The translations under genes and the position numbers were made by a program. The notes beneath the pieces are model-generated. The model had not been told where the DNA came from. It worked only from the letters and a program-made list of their open reading frames with translations, and made no database searches. Shown piece by piece: positions 11,001 through 22,200 of a DNA stretch of 64,000 bases. The number at the start of each line of letters is the position of its first letter. Position 1 is the first letter of the stretch. The DNA lies in NCBI GenBank assembly GCA_021397845.1, contig CM038049.1:100842877-100906876 (forward strand). Direction: 5' to 3'. The stretch is from Areca catechu (taxonomy: Eukaryota > Streptophyta > Magnoliopsida > Arecales > Arecaceae).

Positions 11001-12857
11001 TATTCTACCTATGATAAGGAATTTTATGCGGTGGTGCAAGCTTTGCGTTACTGGAGACATTATTTGCTACCGCAGGAATTTGTACTATTTTCGGACCATG
11101 AGGCTCTTAGATTTCTGAACTCCCAAAAGAAGCTTAACCCTAGGCATGCTAAGTGGGTAGAATATATCCAGTCCTATACTTTTGTCCTGAAACATAAGGC
11201 TGGAGTTGAGAATAAGGTAGCTGATGCCCTTAGTCGCCGATCTCTGTTATTAACTTCTGTTAGAACTGAGGTCATAGGGTTTGAGCAAATCAAAGAGGAA
11301 TATGAGTCTTGTCCGGATTTCATAACTGTGTATCAGGATCTAGTTCAAGGACCATCTAGTAATCACCAGGATTATACCCTTGTAGATGGTTTTTTGTTCT
11401 TCAAAAATAGGCTTTGCATCCCTAGAACTTCTCTTAGGGAATTTTTGATTTGGGAAATCCATGCTGGAGGTTTAGCTGGCCATTTTGGAAAAGACAAGAC
11501 CATTCTAGCCATTGAAGACCACTTTTTCTGGCCTAGCTTAAAAAGGGATGTAGCTAATATTGTAGCTAGATGTCGAACCTGCGCTGTTGCCAAACAGCGA
11601 AAACAAAACACTGGCCTTTATACCCCACTCCCTGTCCCAGATCGTCCTTGGCAAGATGTGAGTATGGATTTTGTGTTAGGTTTACCTAAGACCCAGAGGA
11701 GACATGATTCTATCTGTGTCGTAGTCGACCGATTCTCTAAAATGGCCCACTTCTTGCCTTGTTCCCAAACTTTTGATGCGTCTAAGGTAGCCACACTTTT
11801 CTTCAATGAGATAGTTAGACTCCATGGCCTACCTAAGACAATCGTTTCAGATAGGGATGTCCGGTTCACCAGTTACTTTTGGAAGACCCTTTGGCATAAG
11901 TTAGGGACAAAACTTAAGTTTTCAACTGCCTATCATCCCCAAACTGATGGCCAAACTGAAGTAGTGAACCGTAGCCTAGGAAATCTGCTGAGATGTCTTG
12001 TTGGTGAAAATACCAGAAATTGGGATTTATACCTACCAAGGGCAGAATTTGCGTACAACGACTCGGTCAATAGGTCTACGGGTAAGAGTCCATTTGAAAT
12101 TGTACATGGGTACAAACCTCACACACCTCTTGACCTAGTCCCTTTACCTGTCCACACTCGAGTCTCCGAATCTGCTGAGAATTTTGCACAGCATATAAAA
12201 GACTTGCATAAAGAAATTCATGCCAAAATAAATTTAAGTAATGAAACTTATAAGAAGTTGGCTGATACTCAAAGGCGAGTCAAATCTTTTGTTGAGGGAG
12301 ACTATGTGATGATTAGGTTAAGGCCTGAACGGTTTCCTCCTGGAACCGTTAGAAAGTTACATGCTAGGGGAGCTGGACCATTTAGAGTGGTAAAGAGAGT
12401 AGGATCCAATGCCTATGTGCTCGAGTTGCCTCCAGAACTAGGCATTAGCTCTACTTTCAACATTACAGACTTAGTAGAGTACAGGGAGCCAGCTGTGATT
12501 CCTAGTGAGCCTTTTGAGCCTAACCCTATCATTGAGAGTGATCCCGACCCTGTGTGTCCACCAACAAACTGGCCTGTGAGGAAAGAGCAGATTGAAAAGA
12601 TCCTGGATGATCAGGTTATCTCTACTCGTAATCGAGGATACCAAAGGTACCTGGTCCGCTGGCAAGGAAGGCCAGATTCTGATGACTCTTGGATCTCCCG
12701 AGAAGAATTACAAGAATTGGACCCAGACCTCTTGGAGAGATACCAGAGCCAACTTGAGCCTTACTCGACAGGGTCGAGTTCCTCCCACCCTGGGAGAATT
12801 GGTGCGGGCACCAAACTCAGAAGAAGACTTCAGAGCTCCATTTGGATCTCTGATTGA
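8061..12857 (+). CDS. gag-pol polyprotein of chromovirus R, intact, 1598 aa
   Basis: A single frame encodes capsid, nucleocapsid, protease, reverse transcriptase, RNase H, integrase and chromodomain. Visible landmarks: capsid region about 134-280; two CCHC knuckles, C335-x2-C338-x4-H343-x4-C348 and C353-C366; protease Asp452 in DSG; RT Asp740 and the YFDD box at 802-805; RNase H beginning near Asp950; integrase His1134/His1141/Cys1171/Cys1174 and the triad Asp1203, Asp1264, Glu1300 with spacings 60 and 35; a chromodomain at about 1508-1563 (IEKILDD, YLVRW, SWISREEL). The Met at 8061 is the first in frame and matches the start of related gag copies (C and E also begin with an M-S/T-T-R motif). 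No frameshift separates gag and pol, so one precursor is probably cut by the protease. The stop lies 58 bases inside the 3' LTR. Proteins would assemble cytoplasmic particles and integrate cDNA in the nucleus. Confidence 0.95.
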   Translation: MSTRNGVPYQPGQTQPDLEAMIRTLTESMAKMNQDMTNTVAQFSAQIHEDLTQLRDRVQVLEEPRHRNWTPDPDFNVPQPHPHQEPRRPLYRDPEPNHRRPDPEPEDRDDRFIRNIKLDAPTFDGSLNPKVYSDWEGEMDQYFEWYAMSEERKYKFAKMKLVRQARLYWGNIELTTRRRNVEPITTWQGMKEKLRDKYLPISYQQNLLDQWQNLKQGNRSVSDYITTFDEYLMRCDVSEAHEVTLSRFRAGLREDIKRELFLREVTDLDQAYQIALNTEKFQRGPIPSRVSAPIPRNGPSQVIPSKPFQGTSTPRPMDKGKAPDTQRTPSSNITCFKCQKPGHISSQCTAIACFKCHKVGHVASQCPRRSLYIEEGENDNSEPSEEFEEEVYEAGMNLVEEYEGEEEPNESDQLGVVRYILSQNLVQEDWRRTNILQTFLKLGDKVCKIIIDSGSCVNAISTSTVKMLGLIPVPHPNPYKVSWVDSTSIPIQSRCQVQIQMQSYHEKIWCDVLPMGVSSIILGRPWLYDHDATLLGKSNTCVFSFNGKKITIHSVPPKDKVTKGAGKVKEMKTGVNLISAKDLEQEIHSGSPIWMLTAKELRTSEPSEPPQEVKPVLKEFEDVFPEDLPDHLPPLRDIQHAIDLIPGATLPNLPHYRMNPSEHEELQKQVGELLRKGFIRESLSPCAVPALLTPKKDGTWRMCVDSRAINKITIKYRFPIPRLDDMLDMMAGAMVFSKIDLKSGYHQVRIRPGDEWKTAFKTKDGLYEWVVMPFGLSNAPSTFMRIMTQVLRAFIGKFVVVYFDDILIYSKTPTDHLDHLRAVCQVLRNERLYGNLKKCEFMTSRVIFLGFVVTPDGVAADPEKIKSIVDWPEPTNVHEVRSFHGLATFYRRFIKGFSTLAAPITDCIRKGEFHWTKSANKAFLDLKDKMTQAPILRLPDFSKVFEVACDASGVGIGGVLSQENHPIAFFSEKLNDAKLRYSTYDKEFYAVVQALRYWRHYLLPQEFVLFSDHEALRFLNSQKKLNPRHAKWVEYIQSYTFVLKHKAGVENKVADALSRRSLLLTSVRTEVIGFEQIKEEYESCPDFITVYQDLVQGPSSNHQDYTLVDGFLFFKNRLCIPRTSLREFLIWEIHAGGLAGHFGKDKTILAIEDHFFWPSLKRDVANIVARCRTCAVAKQRKQNTGLYTPLPVPDRPWQDVSMDFVLGLPKTQRRHDSICVVVDRFSKMAHFLPCSQTFDASKVATLFFNEIVRLHGLPKTIVSDRDVRFTSYFWKTLWHKLGTKLKFSTAYHPQTDGQTEVVNRSLGNLLRCLVGENTRNWDLYLPRAEFAYNDSVNRSTGKSPFEIVHGYKPHTPLDLVPLPVHTRVSESAENFAQHIKDLHKEIHAKINLSNETYKKLADTQRRVKSFVEGDYVMIRLRPERFPPGTVRKLHARGAGPFRVVKRVGSNAYVLELPPELGISSTFNITDLVEYREPAVIPSEPFEPNPIIESDPDPVCPPTNWPVRKEQIEKILDDQVISTRNRGYQRYLVRWQGRPDSDDSWISREELQELDPDLLERYQSQLEPYSTGSSSSHPGRIGAGTKLRRRLQSSIWISD
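12763..12799 (+). promoter_or_regulatory. Pre-PPT hairpin and polypurine tract of element R
   Basis: ACTCGACAGGGTCGAGT at 12763-12779 (6-bp stem) and GGGAGAAT at 12792-12799, immediately before the 3' LTR. Both lie inside the gag-pol frame. Confidence 0.8.
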
Positions 12858-14426
12858 CATTGCCCGTGAAATTAGGGTTTGTAATAAAGGTTGACCTGGT
12901 CAACCAGTTTATTTATTTATTTCTTGAGTCACCATTTAAATTTTGTTGAGTCATGTTGACTCGGTGCAAGTCCCAATGTGGTTTCAATTTGGTCCAAAAT
13001 GGTGCCACATTTCTCTTCCAATCAACTCAAGGTTCAAGCAAGTGGAGGCCACACTCCAAGCCACACGCCCAGCCACACTCCGAGCACACGCCAGAGTCCA
13101 GGAGGCGCCATAGAGGCATCCCAGTGTCATGGTCCCCACATCCAAAGAAGAAAAAATCAAATTGGAGGCTAAATTAAAGGAGGCGCCCACACCTGCCTAA
13201 TTTACCTAAGCAAAGAAGGAAGAAAACTTCTCTTGGAGAAGAAATCAAAGAAGGACATCCAACCTACTCCTAATTGAAGTTCAAATCAAAATCGAAGAGC
13301 TTAACTTGGAGTGGAAGAAAAGAAGAAATACCATAAGAAGAAGAGGACTCCAAATCCAAATCCAACTCCAAAGGAGGTGCCATAAAAGTTCCAAAACAAT
13401 TCCTTTATGGCCGTCCCAATTTTTTTTGGACTCTTGGTCGGCCAAGGGAGAGGATTTTCTACCTAATCTAGGGGTTGGAAGAGTTTAGTCCCACATGGGA
13501 ATTTGTACAAGCTAGGAGAAAATTTTAGGTCTATATAATAGACCTCTCTTTGTAACTTTAGAAAATCAATGAAGAAAAATTATTTTTGCTATTCTCTTGT
13601 GTTGAGTGACCTAGGTTTCTCTTCTTCCGCACTATTCTAAGTGTTGAGCTCCGTGAGGGGGTAATCCGGGTTCCATTGGAGCCTTGAGGAGGTGAGAGAT
13701 CTCCATCTTTATCCAAAACCCTAGGTTAGCCACTTGAAATTCCAAAACCCTAGCCACCTTTCATTATTTTCCATCCACCAAACCCTAGATCCATCCATCT
13801 CCCACGGCCTCTCTCTCTCTACAAGTCCAGGCCGTCCACCTTCATCCAGATCCAGTCCGGCTACTTCAGATCCAGAGCAAGTTCCAAGGAAAATCACATC
13901 AGCATCCAGGAGAATCCAGTTTTCAGCAATTTCGATCTTCAAGTTCATCAACCTGGTAAATCTTTTCCTTGACTCTCTGATTCCATCAATTGTTTTTCTT
14001 CTCTTCCAGATCTTGAGTTCAGGAGAAGCCAACCCGCCAAAGGACCAGTATTGGAGGATCCATTACAAAGATATCCGACTCCGAGGATCCAACAATCTGC
14101 TCGGGAGAGTTCTTCCACCAAAATCTGTGAAGATCATTGTCTGGTTAGATAAACCTTCCCTTCTCTTTATTTCTGTTTTGTTGAAAGCTCGGAGTGAAAC
14201 CCTAGGTCTGGGAGTTTCTCAACCCCCAGCGATCCGTTGCTTCTGAACTACTCTGATACTTTAGTTTCCTTAAAATCGTGCTTTCAATTATCATATTAGT
14301 CTCTTTCAATGTTAGGTTAACTTTTCTTTGATTTGAAGCCAACTTCTACAAACATATAAAAACAACAAAAAAATTAGTTAATCTTAATCTACTTCCGCAT
14401 CGCGTCCCTTTATTTGTTCTGCATCA
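12800..14426 (+). repeat. 3' LTR of element R
   Basis: 1627 bp, same length as the 5' LTR and without a visible difference. Its first 58 bases encode the last residues of the polyprotein. Confidence 0.95.
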
Positions 14427-14645
14427 CCTTCTTAGACCTAGGATCCTAGTTTTTTTTTCTCTTTGATTAATCTAGCATGTGGTTAGGATGCTAATTGATA
14501 CAGGATAACCCTAACCTAGTCTTGTCTAGTTTTAGGAATTAAACCATAAACAAATCTAAAAATATTTGCTTGCTTTAATCTAATTTTCTTCATGTTCATC
14601 CCTTGCATATCATCCTGCATCATGTTAGAGTCCCGTCCCTCATCA
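14427..14645 (+). repeat. 3' LTR of element A, second part
   Basis: Begins with the right CCTTC duplication of R and continues with sequence matching 450-668 of the 5' LTR of A, ending CCCTCATCA. Confidence 0.85.
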
Positions 14646-15609
14646 CCATATCTAACCTAGGGCATTTATTAGCAGTGTACAATACAGTAACAGGCTGTGA
14701 CAGTACAAATACGTCATTCTTCAATTATCCATTCATCACATTATAATCATTCAAAGTGATGTAGCAAATATCTTTCTTTATTGATAATTCATAACCATCA
14801 TTGGCCAACAGGCCTACAGAAATGATATTTACTAAAATGGAAGGACAAAAATGACATTCATTAAGAATGACAGTACAAGATTTGAAATACAAAGAAATAG
14901 TCCCCAATGCCAAAACTGGAGCTTGATTCCGTTCCCAATGTTCAGAAACCTCTCACCGCTTCCGAATCTTCTACTAACTTGAGGTTCCTATAAAGAATTG
15001 CAAATATAGTAAAGACTTTCGATATCCAATACCCAGCTAGTAGTATTATAAATAGAGAAACTACAAGGATTTATCATATAAATACCTTGACCAGCAATAC
15101 CTTGCTGCTTTCCCTTTCTTGGCCTATTCGGGTCTAGAGTTACAAGGTAAGCAAAATAGTTCCACTTCTAGTGACTTTGCTTCTTGCAGAAGAAGAACTC
15201 TGCCTTACTCTTGTCAGCCTTTACCCTCCGAGTCTGACTTGGCCTAGCATAAGCACCTTCTTATTCTTTTTCTTCTTCTTCCCTTTTTCGAAGGGACGAC
15301 GTCCTGCTCCAGAACCTCCCACCAGATTCACTAACCCCTTATTAAGGTTGTGGTCTCTCTCATAAGTCTGCAGCAACCCTAATATCTCATGATAGTTTAC
15401 TACAGGCCTATTCATTCTAAAATTGTCAAGAAAGACCTAGTAGGAAGGGGGTAAAGAATTTAGTATCGCATCCTTGCTGAGCTGCTCGTGCAAAGGATAT
15501 CCGAGTTTTCCCAAATTCACAAATAACTCGATCATGTATATTACATGATCAGTCATCGAAGCTCCATCATGCATACACATATTATAGATGGCGGAAGAGA
15601 TTCGATATC
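14646..15609 (-). pseudogene. Copia F gag (C-terminal part), knuckle and protease/pre-integrase region
   Basis: Reading the minus strand from 15609, frames give the second half of a copia capsid (HDGASMTDHVIYMIELF, NLGKLGYPL, DAILNSLPPSY, then TYERDHNLNKG), a Lys-rich linker, a damaged zinc-knuckle region near 15150, and around 14725-14913 a segment with ILVNIISVGLLANDGYELSI, which is the stretch between protease and integrase in copia polyproteins. Stops and frameshifts are present (for example a stop at about 15440). Only fragments are open. The sequence continues the gag at 26895-27225 across the inserted LTR. Confidence 0.7.
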
Positions 15610-16855
15610 TGATGCGGCACGATGATGAGAATGCAATCTAAATGATGAATTGAGAAATGAGAGCAATGAAGCCTATTAACAGGTACTAAATTTCAGATCA
15701 AAAGTACTAAGGTAAAGCTATGGAAGGAGCACGAAAATTTGGAACTTACGCCGCGATGTAGTTATTTAAATCCTAGAGAAGATTAGGGCTAATGATTATG
15801 GATTCTAAACCTAGGAAAACTATCTTCAATAACCCAGACTTAAGAATATTAGAAGGAAATTGTTACCATGATGAGCACTCCTTGTTGGTGTAGATTCGTT
15901 GAAGTAATCAAATAAACAAGCCCTGGATGAAAAGATGACTCTTCCATCGAAACAAGTTCTCACCATACTTGATCTGATGGCAATGACCCCCTTCTTGAAC
16001 TCCGGATCGTAGAAGGAACCCTTCGCAATGAAGGAATTAGGACTAAGCTGATTTGAAGGAATACCAAATCAAAGTAGGAGGAAGGAATTAAGAAAACAAG
16101 TGGTCGTTGAGGGAAGATGGGATCCTTGGAGAAGTTGTTGGCTTGGGAGGTAGAAGATCACACGCCAAGATTGAAACACAACCACACTACAAAACACTTG
16201 CTTCATAGAAAAACTACTCCTTCTTGTTTCATCATCCAAAAGCTCCCTTTACCATGGACGTACAAGAGGCTTTTATTGGCCTTTCAATCAATTTGAAATT
16301 TCCCATATCATGGAAAAATATTAGGGGGGGTTACATGAAATGTGGAGGATTTGGTGGAGGGTTACATGGAATGTGGAGGATTTGATGGAGGGTTACATGG
16401 AATGTGGAGGATTTGAATCCTTGGTCCCCACTTGAAGTTGGCACCTCTTGGTGATTACTTGGCAAGGTGAGTTGGCATGGTGAGGTCCCCACTTTGAAGT
16501 TGTTTTGATGTGGCACCACTTGGTGATGACTTGGCAAAGTGAGTTGGCATGGCGAGGTGGTTTCCAAATCCAATGATGTGGCAAGGTGAAATGGCATGGT
16601 GACATGGCGCATCCTTCTCCATGGCACCCCTTGGAGATGACTTGGCAAAAAGGTGATGTGGCATTCTTTGGTGATGAGTTAGCATAGGTGGTCCATGATG
16701 ATATGGCGCTCCAAGTAAAGCTGGTCTGGCCCAATTTCAAGTAGCTCTTGAACTTGACTCAGTATAAAGCCTAATTGACTCTAATTGAACTTTAAAATCC
16801 AAAAAGAAAATAAAACAGGACTCAATAAACATACAGGACTCATATGAGACTTGAG

Positions 16856-19278
16856 TGTTGGGGTTTCAAGTGCACCGCAGCGGAAGTGTAAATTTCAAAA
16901 TGATGAAATTTGCACCGAAATCCCTTAGCCAAGATCTCCTTATATACTAATTAAAACATACATACTAACATTGTTAGAATTAGGGCACTAACCTTTTAAT
17001 GCTAAGTCCAATTTTGATGTAGAATCAGAACTTGGTGTTGAATGCTTCTTTTGATTTCACCAGGCGTCCAAATGTCCACCCTCCAATGGTGATCCACAAG
17101 ATGATTGAACAAGATGCAAGCTTCTTCAAAGTTCCCTCACTTGAATTCTTATCCTAGAACTCAAGAGGACTATGGCTCTAAAGCTTCAGGGTAGGGGCTC
17201 CTTACTTCCTTTCTTCCTTCTTCCTTTCCCTTTCTTAAGACCTTGTCCTAAGAATAAAACTCTTGTCTTAAAGGAGGAGATGGATTTAAGACACTAATGT
17301 CTTAAAGTAAAGGAAATAGAAACAGAGTAGGAGTTCCTTTCTTTTACCGATCAAGAGATTCTTCCTATCTCTTGTTTTGGACTTGAGTTTCAACAGAGAA
17401 GAGAACTCTGTAAGAGGGAAACTCTCTTTGTCCTAAACAAGCTAAGGAGGAATCAGTTTCCTGGAAAGAAAAGACAATAAAATAAACTCTGTTGTTCAAA
17501 AAATCATCTGAACACCCGAGACCTCTGTTGTTTAAATAGATTTCAGAGAGATGTCTTCTCAGAAGAACACAACTCTCCGTAAACCCCATTCCACTTTATC
17601 TCACGCCCCTTTCTTATTTCTCACGCCCAATCCACACATCTCACGGCCTTCTAGATTAAATCCCACGGCTCTTCTTAAAGGAAAAACCGCGGTGTTTTAA
17701 AAAAAAGAAAGTCGCGACTTTTCATCTCCGAAGAGATGTTACTTCGCGCGCCCGGGAGGAGTTAGCGCTTTCTCTCTTTCTCAAAATCCCATCAGCCGTT
17801 GGATTTTCATCCAAGGGGGGGAGAAGGAGCGCTAATCACTTAAGAAGGAGGCCGCCCAAATAAAATCTCCGATGATTTTATTTGGGGCGCGCCAAGAGTC
17901 CATGCGCCATGGACTCTTCCTTAAGGCGCGCCAAGAGTCCATATGCGCATGGACTCTTGGTGTTTGGCGTGAAAAGCAAAAGGGGGCGGGTGGGAGGCTA
18001 GCCAAGCTACATGGCTAGCCAATAGGGTTAGCCATATTCCCATATTTCTTAATTAGGGTCTAATTAGGTCCAATTAGAACCCAATTTGAACCAATCCGGA
18101 ACCCTAATTCGAATCCGATCCGAATAGAAGCTAGGGCTTGCAACACCTGCTAGAGTGTTATCTTGCAAAGACAATTTAATTCCAAATTAAATTCTTGATC
18201 AATCCTCTTAAGTGTGTGACCCATTGGGTTCCACATCTAGCCAGCAGTGGGTTCGAATACAAGTTGACCTAATTTGATTAGAACTCTTTCTAATCGATTT
18301 AGGTCAAACCGGGCTTACCCGGATCGATCAATTAGGATTCTTCCTAACATGTGATCTTTGAACTTGATCAACCCACAAGACAAGATTGACGTCTAGCAAC
18401 GTGTCATGTCTACCCGGAAGATATGGAAATTCTGGTGAAATACCAAAATTACCCTTCAGTAGAGAGTTACCGTACAATTAAATCTTTCGATCAGCCTGCA
18501 CCCAAAATATAACTATGGATATGGATATATGTCAAATCCAACATTATATTTGTTTCTAGCTCAATCTTATAATGATGATTCGATTATCTTGATATTAGAA
18601 ACCATCTCTAATATCTTTACTTTGATCAAAGATTCCCTGAATCATCATGCGATTGTTGACTAGCTGGATGCAATCTCCTCTTACTAAGAGTGATCGATTC
18701 CTTGTTGACCTACTCATTACCTTCATATTCAATTCACCATTCCCAGTATCAATCCTGTGCATGTCTCAGTGTCATGATTAGGATTGAACCAAAGGATGGG
18801 TTCATGTACATAAGGTACTTATGGCAGTCTCAGGTCAAAAGATTACTTGTACCACTCCTACTATGAGAACCTTCTATTGACATGTAGCTAAGACTCCATT
18901 AGATGTTCTCAAGTCGGATCATATCAGTGAACTCATTCTCCAATGAGCACCCACATCCCAGTATTAGTGTCATACACAAGTGACTGTGAGAGCAGTCACC
19001 CTTTCCAGTATACCCGGGGTGTGCTAGTCTTATCAGAAAAACCCTGATCCCCTATTCAGGGTTCCTTTGACTAGGAATACTTTAGATTAAGGTTTTAAGA
19101 TTTTAGGTCTCACTGGTATGATCTCATCATAACCCTAAAATCATAGCCCTAATCTATGGGGTTCATCATATAATAAACACAGCGTATGATAAAAAATAAT
19201 GCCTTTATTTAGAAAATTATCAATTACAATGGTTTGGGAGATACAACAGAGATTGGTTTGTAGGGCATATCCCTTTCA
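16856..19278 (-). repeat. 3' LTR of copia D
   Basis: TGTTGGGG...CCCTTTCA on the plus strand. Contains two adjacent palindromes: 17894-17918 (AAGAGTCCATG, CGC, CATGGACTCTT) and 17931-17960 (CCAAGAGTCCAT, ATGCGC, ATGGACTCTTGG), each preceded by GGCGCGCC-like sequence. The 74-codon ORF at 17365-17589 recurs in the other LTR and has no domain. Confidence 0.95.
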
Positions 19279-19290
19279 ATCTCCCACTTG
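19279..19290 (-). promoter_or_regulatory. Polypurine tract of copia D
   Basis: The minus strand reads AAGTGGGAGAT directly before the 3' LTR, the normal position for plus-strand priming. Confidence 0.8.
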
Positions 19291-19292
19291 CA

Positions 19293-22200
19293 CTAAAGCC
19301 AATCGCCTTTGAATCTTAATCCCATACATTCTAGGTGGCGATCAAAATCTCGCTGTGGTAGAGCCTTAGTGAACGGGTCTGCTACATTGTTCTTTGTATC
19401 AACTCTATCTATGTAGACATCTTGTCTCTCTACTATTTCTCGGACAAGATGGAAGCGTCTCAGAATGTGCTTGGACTTATGATGAGCTCTTGGTTCCTTA
19501 GCTTGAGCAACGGCCCCAGTGTTGTCACAGTAAAGTGGCACTGGGTTTTCAATTTGAGGAACAACACCTAACTCTGTGATGAACTTCTTCATCCAGACTG
19601 CTTCCTTGGCGGCTTCACTAACAGCTATGTATTCTGCCTCTGTGGTTGAGTCAGCTACAGTCTGCTGCTTGGTACTCTTCCAACTCACTGCTCCACCATT
19701 TAGGGTAAAAACATATCCCGAAATGGATTTGCTATCATCAGGGTCTGATTGAAAACTAGAATCAGAATAAGCTTCTAGTTTAAGATCAGAACCACCATAA
19801 ACCAAAAAAATATCCTTAGTCCTTCTTAGGTACTTAAGAATATTTTTAACTGCTTTCCAATGATCCTCTCCTGGATCAGCCTGAAAACTTACTGACAATG
19901 CCTAAAGCATATGCCACATCAGGCCTGGTACATAACATGGCATACATTATGGATCCTATTGCCGAAGCATAGGGTATAGAATTCATTCTATCTCTTTCTT
20001 CAGGTGTCTTAGGAGACATCCTTTTAGAAAGATGTATGCCTTGACTCATAGGAAGATAACCTCTTTTACTTCCTTCCATGCTGAATCTTTTCAGCACTAA
20101 GTCAATGTACCTAGATTGGGATAAACCAGCATCCTCTTAGATCTATCTCTATAGATCTTAATACCTAGTATATAGGATGCTTCTCCCAAATCTTTCATGG
20201 AAAACTGGTTTGATAGCCAAACCTTGACTGATTGCAACATTGGGATATCATTCCCAATGAGGAGTATGTCATCTACATACAGAACCAAGAAGACTATGGC
20301 ACTCCCACTAGTCTTCTTATAAACACAGGGTTCATCCACATTTTTGATAAAACCAAATCTTTTAATAGTTTCATCAAAGCGGATGTTCCAACTCCTGGAA
20401 GCTTGCTTTAAACCATAAATGGATTTCTTCAGCTTGCATACTTGATTAGGTTTATTTTTTGAAATAAAACCTTCTGGCTGTGACATGTAGACTTCTTCCT
20501 CAAGGAAACCATTGAGGAATGCAGTTTTCACATCCATCTGCCATATCTCATAATCGTGGTATGCTGCTATAGCAAGTAAAATCCGAATTGATTTTAGCAT
20601 GGCAACAGGTGAAAAAGTTTCATCATAATCAATTCCCTGTTTTTGTCTAAAACCTTTAGCCACTAATCTGGCTTTATAGGTTTCAACTTGGCCATCAGCC
20701 ACAATCTTTTTCTTATAGACCCATTTACACCCAATAGGATTAACACCCTCTGGTGCATCAACCAAAGACCATACTTGGTTTACATACATAGAGTCTACTT
20801 CGGATTCCATGGCTTCTTGCCATTTATCTGAGTCAGTACTCAAGATAGCTTCCGTATAGGTCAGAGGTTCATCATTTTGAATGACTTGAGCTTCATTATT
20901 TTCAATAATAAACCCATACCTCTCAGGTGCCCGTGGCACTCTGTCAGACCTACGAGGAGGAGTTTTGTGTTCTGGTTCTGTCCTAACTATATGTTCTAAT
21001 GGTTGAGAATTGTCTATCTGTATTTCTTGCACTTCTCCAAGTTCAATTGTTCTACCATTGCCCTTTTCCAAAATGAACTCTTTTTCTAGAAAAGTGGCAT
21101 GCCTGCTAACAAAAATCTTTTGTTCAGTAGGATGGTAGAATAGATATCCTCTACCTTCTTTAGGATATCCTACAAATAGACATTTATCCGCTCTAGGTTC
21201 CAACTTATGTCCAAAATTTCTTTTAACATAAGCTGGACATCCCCATACCTTAAAATATTTAAGATATGGTTTCTTTCCACTCCAAATTTCATATGGAGTA
21301 CTAACAACGGATTTAGAAGGTACCTTGTTCAGAATATAAACAGCAGTTTCTAGGGCATGACCCCAGAAAGAAATGGACAAATTTGTGAAGCACATCATGG
21401 ATCGTACCATATCTAATAAGGTACGATTCCTCCTTTCAGCTATACCATTTAGCTGTGGTGTATAAGGAGGGGTCCATTCAGAAAGGATTCCATTAACTTT
21501 AAGATAGTCTAAAAACTCCGCGGATAAGTATTCTCCTCCTCGATCAGAACGAAGAACTTTAATACTTTTCCCGGTTTGTTTTTCGACCATACTTTGATAC
21601 TCCTTAAATTTATCAAAGGCTTCAGATTTGTGTTTCATAAGATACACATATCCGAACCTAGATAAATCATCTGTAAAAGTGATAAAATATGAGTATCCTC
21701 CTCTGGCCTGAGTTGTCATTGGACCACATACATCAGTATGTATAAGTCCTAATAACTCAGTTGACCTTTCCCCATGTCCAGTGAATGGAGTTTTTGTCAT
21801 CTTACCCATGAGACATGATTCGCAAGTTCCTAATGATTCATACTCATAAGGATCAAGGAATTTTTCCTTGTATAACTTGCTAATCCTAGACTCATTAACA
21901 TGACCAAGTCTATGATGCCAAAGTAAAGTATCATTAAAGTCTTTTCTTTTCCTTTTAGTATTGACATGAAAAATACTATCATTGGAAGAAAGAGTTAAGA
22001 GCCCATTGCTAAATATGCCAGAACAAATAATTTTATTAGATAACATTATTGAGCAACCAGTGCTCGTTACATCCATTACATATCCTTGTTTTAATAACAA
22101 AGGAATAGATATAATGTTCCTAATAATCTTTGGCATATAGTAACAATTCTCTAGCTCCAAGATCTTCCCTGAAGGCAACTTCAGAATATAGGTCCCTACA

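Larger units (their letters stand above)
5534..14426 (+). mobile_element. Element R: complete, young chromovirus (Ty3/gypsy with chromodomain)
   Basis: An 8893-bp element with two 1627-bp LTRs (5534-7160 and 12800-14426) starting TG and ending CA, flanked by CCTTC duplications (5529-5533 and 14427-14431). All internal landmarks of the LTRs are offset by exactly 7266 bp and I saw no base difference between them, so insertion is recent. It has a tRNA-Met primer site, a structured leader, one uninterrupted gag-pol frame with all expected catalytic residues, a polypurine tract and a C-terminal chromodomain. It is the only element here that looks able to supply every protein. The clade within chromoviruses is uncertain; the SFHGLATFYRRF wording suggests Galadriel-like relatives. 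Confidence 0.95.
1..14645 (+). mobile_element. Element A: non-autonomous chromovirus (Ty3/gypsy), interrupted by element R
   Basis: A plus-strand LTR element whose 5' end lies before the window. It has a partial 5' LTR (1-668), a mutated tRNA-Met primer site, a gag remnant, a spacer region, a short integrase remnant, a chromodomain-side tail, a polypurine tract and a 3' LTR (4475-5533 continued at 14427-14645). Protease, reverse transcriptase and RNase H are absent, although the flanking gag and integrase-tail parts align with the intact element R. Its 3' LTR is split by R with a CCTTC duplication. The right end (14645) abuts minus-strand copia F coding sequence. Its own target duplication cannot be tested because the left end is off-window. 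Confidence 0.85.
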
